Assembly (NCBI GenBank): GCA_029339195.1
Contig: JAPTJF010000186.1
Span: forward strand, 1 to 64,000
DNA from: Micractinium sp. NFX-FRZ
Taxonomy: Eukaryota; Chlorophyta; Trebouxiophyceae; Chlorellales; Chlorellaceae
Direction of reading: 5' to 3'
Length of the DNA: 64,000 bases
The notes beneath the pieces were generated by a model. The model was not told the DNA's origin. It ran no database searches and saw only the letters and a program-made list of their open reading frames with translations. Both the position numbers and the translations under genes were made by a program. Positions 56,982-64,000 of the stretch are shown here, one piece after another (the stretch's first letter is position 1; every line of letters begins with the position of its first letter).

Positions 56982-57749
56982 ACGGGAGTCAGAAGCAGGG
57001 GTTCAAAATTTGTGTGTCACCCTCAGATGCGCCATTCACACAGCAAATCATTGCACCTTGCTGCCCGCATTGCCGGCTTGCCCGCTTGCCGCTCATCTCC
57101 CGTCAGTCAATGCCAGGCCACACGCGGGGGTTAGGGTTTCAACCCACCCATACCATTTGCCAGCCAGTGCCAGCCTTCTTCTTAGTTCAATTTTGGTGCT
57201 TTGATAACAGCACGCCCACCATCTCCCAAGTTTTCAGCATCGGTTTCCTTTCTTTATGTGCGCTAGCCACAAAACCCACGCTGCACGCCAGCACGGCCTG
57301 TGCCTGTCGTGGGATACTTAGTTGTACATCACACACAACATCATGCAAGGGAACTCCCATGTGCGTTTGTGAATTCAGCTGAGCAGGGACTGTGACAGGG
57401 CGTTGTAAGAGTGCAAGCACGTGCAGTGCCTGAAATTGCGCCCTTGTCATCATGTTGACATCAGATGGCGCACCCATGCCCTGCAGGCAGCAGCAGGCGG
57501 CGGCGCCCTGCACCACTGCCATGCGGTGGTGCATCAGCAGGCTCTACTGCAGTGAGACCGTCTTCAGAACTCAAATAGGGACTAGAGGCCCAGTGATTAT
57601 GCATCCCCGCGGCGGCCGCCGACGAGCGGCGTGTTCGTCGCGGCGCAGTGTCGGCCATAAAGTTCCGTCCGCTCTGCGCTCGCATCACCCTTGTTCACTT
57701 TCTGATTCCCGCCCCCCGCTCCCGCCTTCAAGCTTCATCCGGGACACCG
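56982..57749. other. PAN-like gene 3' flank and promoter of the CxxC-rich gene
   Basis: TGTAA at 57404-57408 is a likely poly(A) signal. The stretch before it resembles the oxidase 3' flank. No gene seen. Confidence 0.5.
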
Positions 57750-59405
57750 ATGGACATGTCGCGCGCCCTGGCCTGCACGGCTCTCTTTGCCGCCCTGCTG
57801 CTGTCAAGCGGTGAGTCTGTATGGGATGCGTCATCCAAAAGGCCCCTCTTCCGACAGCTAGCCCCGCTTGTGGCTTGGCAGGCATTTGCCGCTCCCGCCC
57901 TGCGGCGCCACCGACCGACTCAGCGACTGGCGGCAGCGGCAAGTGGCATGCCCCTGGCAGCAGCAGCAGCGCCAGAGGCTGCTTGCCCCAACACAAGTAG
58001 CCTCGGCCCGCTGTGCTGTCCCGTGCATCAGCACATGGTCAGCGCTCCCCCTTGCCCCCGCCCTTTGACCCTGCCCTCGCCCCGCCTGCCGCAGGCGCCT
58101 GGCTGGCGGCAGCTGCCCAACCCGCTTGCGTGGAAGATGCAGAGAACTGGGGCACCGGAAGCGGGTGCTACACCTGCCAGGGAGACGTGTGCGTGGAATG
58201 CTGGGGCGGCTACAGCCTGAACGCCGAGGGGCACTGTGTGAAGGTGGGTTGGGCGGGCCAGGGAGCTGGGTGCTGCGGGGCCGGGGTGTGGAGGGTACAG
58301 GCGGTGCGCGCACAGTTGCAGCCGGCACGCGCGCTGTGCCTGCGCCCGCCTCTTGCAGCAGCAACCACCATCCCTCACTCCCTCCCGCCGCCGACGCGCC
58401 CCCCAAACCCGGCCGTCCACCCCCCATGCAGTGCTCCTCCCCCATCCGCACCGGGGCTCTGGAAGACGAGGATGTGGAGGTGGTGTGTGATGCCTGTGAC
58501 CCCGAAGACCCCACCTTCTGCCTCTCCTGCTGGGCAGCCGGCCGCTTCACCCCCGCCCTGTATGCCACGGCAGAGGGCCTGTGCAGCAAGTGCGAGGACG
58601 AGGCGTGCGGCAGCTGCGCCAACCTGAACGGCACATGGTGGGTGGGCGGGTGGGCGGGTGGGTGGGGAAGCTGCGCCGACCTGAACGGCACATGGTGGGT
58701 GGGCGGGTGGGTTTGTGGGTGGGTGGGCAGGTGGGTGGGTGGGGCCAGCACGCTGGCAGATTGCACATGCCGCCACTCATCTCGACTCCAGGCATGGGCT
58801 CCCGCCCTGCTGCTTGCAGAGGAATGTTCAGGATTGTAGGCAAGTGCTCGCACCCCGCCCTGCACCGTCCAGCCCCTGGGGCCCTTTGGACACACCAACT
58901 GTGCCCACCCCCAATGACTGTCGATCCTCCGTCACGCACCTTCCAACTCTGTGCAGCACCGGCTGCGCCGCTGGCAAGGGCTTTGTTACCGACGCTGACG
59001 GTCGCACCTCCTGCCAGGCGTGCGAAGACGACAGCTGCACCGTGTGCGACGGAGACGTGTCTGTGTGCACCGCCTGCCACAGCAAGAGCCACAGCTACGC
59101 CGACCCCGCTTCAGGACGCTGCCTTCCGGTGAATGAGCTGTGCTGCGCATGCTGTGCTGTGCTGTGCTGCGCTGCGCCGCGCTGGGCTGCCAAGAGCCAC
59201 AGCTGCCCCGACCTCGCCACGAGACGCTGCCTTCCAGACACCACATGCCCTTTGCACCTGCCCCAACCTGCAGTGTCCCAAGGGCTGCGCGGCATGCAGC
59301 GCCAGCACCTCTGGGCAGGGCGTGGTGTGTGAGGAGTGTTTTGTGGGGTTCGAGATGCAGCGGCGCAAGTGCGTGCCTGCTCCACATGCCGAGGTGGCCG
59401 AATGA
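57750..59405 (+). CDS. Secreted CxxC-rich protein (239 aa)
   Basis: Exons 57750-57810, 58095-58243, 58432-58637, 58957-59128 and 59274-59405 total 720 nt. The start gives a signal peptide (ALACTALFAALLLSSGAWLA). After it the chain is a run of short CxxC units (CYTCQGDVCVECWGGY, CDACDPEDPTFCLSC, CSKCEDEACGSC, CQACEDDSCTVCDGD, CTAC, CPKGCAAC, CEECFVGFE). This resembles furin-like or growth-factor-receptor Cys repeats, as found in algal and protist surface proteins. I do not assign a function. There is no obvious C-terminal membrane segment, so it is probably fully secreted. It follows two other secreted-protein genes on the same strand. A TGTAA lies far downstream at 60517-60521. Confidence 0.75.
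58605..58720 (+). repeat. Duplicated donor segment in the CxxC-rich gene
   Basis: AGCTGCGCCAACCTGAACGG followed by CACATGGTGGGTGGGCGGG (donor used near 58637) recurs 59 bp later with a single difference in the coding part (GCCGACCTG). Confidence 0.9.
59078..59245 (+). repeat. Duplicated exon end in the CxxC-rich gene
   Basis: CAAGAGCCACAGCTACGCCG followed by ACCCCGCTTCAGGACGCTGC and CTTCCG|GTGAA (used, 59128) recurs about 108 bp later. There the equivalent position reads CTTCCAGACACC, so the GT is lost. Confidence 0.85.
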
Positions 59406-60756
59406 TTCATCTGGGATGCACGGGCTTTGAGCGAACCGGAAGCCTGCCTCTGCCGAACACTTCGAGCAAGCACCCTTGTTCCGTCCACCTGCCGCCCATC
59501 ATCGCCCGTGCCTCCTCGCCTCCCCCCACCCGCCTCTGCACACTGCCCCTCCCCCCACCCTCCCCACCACCCGCCTCTTCGACCCTTTCCAGAGCTATTA
59601 CGGCGCCGGTACTGCTCTTCTTTTCCCCCTCCACATGATTCTTGACTCTTGATTCGTCATTCCTTGATTCTTACTATCCCCTGCTCGACCTTTTTACCTG
59701 CTGATGCCATTTCTGGCAGACACCGATTGACAGTGTGGCTGTCCGCCTCCCCGCACTTGACAACAGAGGTGACCCTGGCTGGCCGCACAAGAGGAGCAGG
59801 GGTGGTGGGTGCCTGGCCGGTGCCAACTGGGATTCTGGTGCCATGACACTGACAAAGGGGAACTTGCCCCCTCAGCCCCCAACCCCCAAAAGGGGGCAGG
59901 GCTTTGGGGGGTGGCGCTGCCCAACCTGCCTAGCTCCCCCGCCCTCCTGTCCCCTCCACCCACCTCTGCTTGGTTCGAGGGAGCAGGCTGCTTGGCACAG
60001 GCTGCTTACATGGCACGAGCAGGGTGCAAGTGTGCCGGCAAGGACGGCGCACAGCATGCAATCGGTTCGTCAGCGGGGGTGTTGATGGTTATCATGTGCA
60101 GGGGTACCAGAGAGGGCTGTACAAGAGAAGGAGTGCACCGGAGAGGCTCAGAAATGTGTGTGCAGGCGTACTGTGGGAGCGTGCAGGCATAACAGGCGCA
60201 GCTGTTCCCATGTCCCCCATGATTCGCGCAGCACACAGGTGTGCGCCGCCACATGTGCGGCCCAGACAAGAGGCCGCTGACAGCGAGGGGTTGTCAACAG
60301 AAGGAGGGCGGCATCGGTGGGGCGCCAGAGCGTCAGTGCAGGCGCCACACGAGCCAAAGATCCTGGGACTGAGCTGAGGCCCTCCCTGAGCCACGGAAAT
60401 ACAAAACTGGGGCTGACCTGGATGCAAAAAACCATCAGCAAAAAACTGGAGCTGGGCTGGGTGCCAGCTGTACTTCAAACTGAAAACATAGTCCTGCTGG
60501 CTCCGTGGACTTGAAATGTAATGATGATGATGATGCACATAGTATTGGCTGGCTCAAGCCGTGAGTCGCTGGCCAGGGCTCACTGAGCTCTGGCCGTGCA
60601 CAGACCGTTCATCACGCTGCCAGCAGCGCGCCATGTCTCAGCGCGCTGCCAGCTCAGCACGCTGCCAGCAGCGCACGGAGCTCAGTGCACTCCACCGCTC
60701 AGCGCTCCCGCCAGCTCACCACACTGCCAGGTCAGCACGCCGCCAGCTCAGCACGC
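59406..60756. other. Convergent 3' region between the CxxC-rich and acetyl-CoA synthetase genes
   Basis: No gene supported. TTACA at 60006-60010 could signal polyadenylation of the - gene and TGTAA at 60517-60521 of the + gene. Imperfect GCTGCCAGCTCAGCACGCTG-type repeats fill about 60610-60755, and related GCCAGCTCAGCRC copies recur in a synthetase intron near 62290-62340. Confidence 0.5.
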
Positions 60757-63700
60757 TCACTTGCCGCGCATCTCCAGCAGGACCTGCATGGCACGAGGGA
60801 TGTGCACAGAGGGCACAGGTATGTTGCACATCTGTCTCTGGATTCTTCTTCAGGCCTGCCCGCCTGCTGCACAACACCTCGCGTGCAGTGCACCAGCCAG
60901 CGAGCCAGCCAGCCAGCGAGCCAGCCAGACTTTGCTCCCGGCAACAGCAGCCAGCAACAGCGCGCTCCATCCAGCAATCGTAAGGGAGGGGAGGGGACCC
61001 ACCGTCACAATGCCGGGATCTGCCAGGGTGGAAATGTCGCCCAGCTGGTCCTCGGCGTGCGCCGCAATCTTGCGCAGCACGCGGCGCATGATCTTGCCTG
61101 CGGAAGGGGTGGAGGCAGGGTGGGGGGAGGGGAGAGGGGAGGTGGTGTGGCCGGAGGGAAAGGGTGGGGCGGTAAGTGGCAGCGCAGAGCAGTGAAGGGC
61201 TATCCTGCGCAGCGCACGGCGCATGCTCTTGCCTCAGCGAGGGGGTGTGCACAAGAGGTGTGTTGTGTGTGGTGTGGTGTGGATGAAGTGCTTGCACCGG
61301 AGCTTGAGTGCTTGGGTGAGGGCGACGGGGAGAGAGACGGCAAGGGTAACTGAGGAGGGCCTGACTGGCTGCCGCTCTGCCAGCTGCATTCTGTGCTCCA
61401 CCACACAGCGCGCAGCGGGCAGAGCGTGCTTGGCCAGCAGCCCTGCTGCCCACCCACCTACACCCCTCGCCAGAGCTCCGATCCACTTAGCTCCACCTGC
61501 CGGGCCTGACCCCCCAAGCCGACAACGGCGAAGCCCAGCAGCCCGGTCAAGAGGCCAAGCACCTCTCCCGCTTTGAAAGTCGACTTGTACCCCCCGCCCC
61601 TCCCCTGGCGGTGCAGGCTATCCAGATCGAAAGAAAAAGGGCCTCACCGGAGCGAGTCTTGGGCAGGCCGGGGGCCCAGTGGATGACATCAGGTGTGGCA
61701 ATGGGACCAATGGCCTTGCGCACCTGTGCACACAGGAAAGGGGACAAGGCTTGTTCTCACCACCCTGACTGTACGTGACGCCAGGGCACACCCGCAATGC
61801 AGCCCAAACATGGAGCTGCCAGGCACAACCTGGTTGGTCAGCTGCTTGCACACCCTGCCGCCAGCTGGGCACACCGTCACAAAATGCAACACAAAATGCA
61901 ACACAAAATGCAGCAGCCCCACCTGGTTGATCAGCTGCTTGCGCACGCTCTCGGCCGGCGGATAGTCGTAGCCCTCCATCAGGGTGACAAAGGCGTAGAT
62001 GGCCTGCAGATTGGGCGTATTGGGCGTCCAATTGATTTAGACCACTCGTTGGGTTGCGATTAATAGGCAACATGCCCCCCTCCATCAGGGTGACAAACGC
62101 GTAGATGGCCTGTGCAAGAAAAAGGCGATTGAATAAAAACAGTGTAAGCGTTGTGAGAACGTGCACGGCGAGGGTTTGAGGGGCCGTGCCGCCGCTGAAT
62201 CGGCACATCATGGTGCCTGCTCTGCCTGCTCAGCACCCACGGTCCCTTTACAAGGCTCCCTCCACCGGCACCCCGTCCGCCTGCACGCCAGCTCAGCGCC
62301 TGCAGCCTGCCAGCTCAGCGCCCTCCTGCCAGCTCAGCACCCACCTGGCCCTTCACCGGGTCCTCCACCGGCACGACCGCCGCCTGCATGGGGCAGCAGG
62401 CAAAGCAGTTGGCCAAGGGAGGAACGCTCGTTCACCAGCACTCACCTGCAGTCCTCCTCGGCCCACGCCCTCGTGCTGTAGCATTCTCCGCCCCTTCTCT
62501 CGGCCAAGAACAATGCAACACAGCTGCTGATGCTCACCGCCAGTGCGCTCCTCACCCTGCCGCCACCCCCCTAACCGACTCAAACCAAAGCATGTGACCT
62601 CTCAAATCCAAGGCACAGGCCCTGGCCACCGTAAGAAATGCTTGGTCAACAAAACTGCCACTACTGCTCACCTCTGCGCACAGGTGGTGCCCCACCAGGG
62701 CGCTCTCCACCTCGGCGGTACCGATGCGGTGCCCACTCACATTCATCACGTCATCCACACGCCCCATGATCCAGTAGTACCTGCAGTAGCACATGCAGGC
62801 AAGGTTGGGGCATGGGAAGCTGGGGTCGGTGTGCTAGCCTCCTGCCGCCTGCCTGTGGGTAAAACGGGCCCAGCGACCCTGCGCATGACGCCCAACCAGC
62901 GGGGTTTGCTGCACCTGTGTGTCGCGTGTTCCTGCAGCGCCAGCCTGGCAGGGGCGTGCAGTACCATGGCAGTGCCCTCTGATGGTGGTTGGCACAACAA
63001 CCCACTGTTCACCCAGCAGCAGCAAACAAATACAACACATCTCCTGCTGAAACAGAGCACGGCACTCAGTCCTACTTAAAACACCCCTCACCCATCCTCG
63101 TCGCGGCGGGCGCCATCTCCCGTGAAGTAGTACCCCTTGTACTGCAGGCGGGACGGATGGAAGCTGATTGAGATGGGGCATTCCCAACGGCTTCATGGAG
63201 CGCATGCCGGTTGAAGGTGGCCCTGCTTGGGTGTACGCAATCGACCCATCAGCCCCCCTTCCTCTGCTGCTGTGTTCGACATCGAATGGAAAGGAACACT
63301 CACGATGTTGAAGTAGGCCTGCTCGAAGCGCGGGTGATCCCCCGCCAAGGTGCGGAACATGGCGGGCCAGGGGCGCTTCATCACCAGGTAGCTGTAGGGG
63401 GGTTGGGAATGAGGGTGGGGAGAGAGCATGTGTGTGTGAGCGTACAGAGGTGGGTAGTCATGAGGAGTGCTGGAGCCCAGGCGGGCCAGCTCCGCTTCCA
63501 CGTTCTGTTGGTGCCAGCCCGCACCGGGCACTCACCCCTGGCCCACCCCCTCCACTTCGTTGCCCTTGTCGTCCAGAATGGCCGGCTCCACTCCAAAGAA
63601 GGGCAGCGTGGCTGCAGGGGCATTCATATAGGAAAATGAAAAGGGTGTGCCGATGTGAATCAACAGGGGATGGCGGGCCGCGCGCCATGTAAAGGCAGGG

Positions 63701-64000
63701 TGGCTGCAGGGAAGAAAGTGGAAACACAAAGGGTGTCGTGAAGACAGAGAGAACAAACGGTGTACCGTGTGTAAATCGAACAGGCAGGGCGGCTGCCCAG
63801 ATAGGGGGAGGTGTGATGCAGGAAGGGGAGGAGGGTTCAAACAGAGGGGTAAAAGGCGGGGGGAGCTGGGGGCGGGGGGAGGCGGGGCGGGCAAGTTTAG
63901 CGCGCACCCGGCCCCTGTCCAAGGAAGGGCGTGCCAACCTGTAGCCCACCTGTACATCAGCAAGCAGCACCCCCCTCAAGCTTCGCCACACGTGCCGGTA
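60757..64000 (-). CDS. ACS: Acetyl-CoA synthetase, C-terminal part (5' end beyond the window)
   Basis: Minus-strand exons 63611-63536, 63391-63304, 63141-63092, 62780-62672, 62383-62345, 62003-61923, 61723-61648, 61097-61003 and 60783-60757 join in one frame. In order: [133 protein letters not shown] then [16 protein letters not shown], and a terminal VLLEMRGK. The TGD loop, GRVDD hinge, [11 protein letters not shown] and the PKTRSGK motif with the catalytic, acetylatable Lys are all present. The enzyme makes acetyl-CoA from acetate, ATP and CoA; plastid or cytosol cannot be told without the N-terminus. Nothing coding was recognised between 63612 and 64000. Confidence 0.93.
60890..60932. repeat. 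CCAG-type short repeat in the last synthetase intron
   Basis: Repeated CCAGCCAGCGAG units just downstream of the 61003 donor on the gene strand. Confidence 0.8.
61872..61915. repeat. 12-bp tandem repeat next to a synthetase donor
   Basis: ACAAAATGCARC is repeated three times, ending about 10 bp from the donor at 61923. Confidence 0.85.
61960..62112 (-). repeat. Duplicated acceptor and exon start in the synthetase gene
   Basis: The exon start coding [11 protein letters not shown] (border 62003) has a second copy at about 62065-62098, preceded by a strong polypyrimidine acceptor (TTTTTCTTGCACAG). After MEGG the copy diverges into intronic sequence, with the frame staying open across to the real exon's acceptor. 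Confidence 0.9.
63590..63805 (-). repeat. Three-copy acceptor repeat in the synthetase gene
   Basis: GGCAGCGTGGCTGCAG (exon border 63611) recurs as GGCAGGGTGGCTGCAG (about 63697) and GGCAGGGCGGCTGCCCAG (about 63784), with AAAGGGTGTGYCG-like intronic parts repeated between. Spacing is about 90 bp. Confidence 0.8.

Noticed and set aside
63612..64000. A further coding exon of acetyl-CoA synthetase at the window edge (63952-64000)
   Set aside because: One frame is open before a CAG|GTGGGC donor-like site, but the translation does not match the family at that point.
1..64000. Introner-type transposable introns as the source of the repeats
   Set aside because: The repeated units are made of local exon-intron borders and differ from gene to gene; I saw no family of similar introns with terminal repeats shared between genes.

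Overview
This window looks like nuclear DNA of a green alga, probably a chlorellacean trebouxiophyte. The reasons are high GC, dense short introns with GTGAGY or GCAAGY donors and CTGCAG acceptors, alanine/glutamine-rich coding runs, TGTAA motifs downstream of several stops, SBP-box transcription factors and a plant-type SMG7. The clade is inferred, not proven. All gene models were spliced by hand. Where a full set of exons is given the lengths sum to a multiple of three, but single junctions may be off by a base or two. || Layout: (1) 1-17697 holds three paralogues (A, B, C) of a secreted SGNH/GDSL-like hydrolase. A is on + and cut by the window start; B and C are on -. (2) 18452-21271 (-) is ribosomal protein L18, head to head with (3) an SMG7/EST1-like NMD factor at 21391-27121 (+). 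(4) 28146-about 32379 (-) is an SBP-box factor, SBP1. (5) About 33855-39201 (+) is a SirB1/transglutaminase-like protein. (6) 40315-43162 (+) is a second SBP-box factor, SBP2. (7) Three secreted-protein genes follow on +: a berberine-bridge-type FAD oxidase with a probable GPI tail (43954-53653), a PAN/Apple-like Cys-rich protein (54443-56981) and a CxxC-rich protein (57750-59405). (8) The C-terminal half of acetyl-CoA synthetase runs off the right edge (60757-64000, -). || The most unusual property is in the introns. In nearly every multi-exon gene here except RPL18, the exon end carrying a splice donor or acceptor is repeated in the neighbouring intron, 2-5 times at about 40-220 bp spacing, so introns hold arrays of near-identical alternative splice sites. 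The SGNH paralogues add direct evidence: paralogue B has an intron that A and C lack, lying exactly at an AG|GT site and filled with tandem copies of the downstream exon start. Paralogue C has a different private intron. This fits intron gain and growth by tandem duplication of exon ends. GC-AG introns are also common: 9 of about 105 in my hand count. || No CRISPR array, rRNA, convincing tRNA or transposon was seen.
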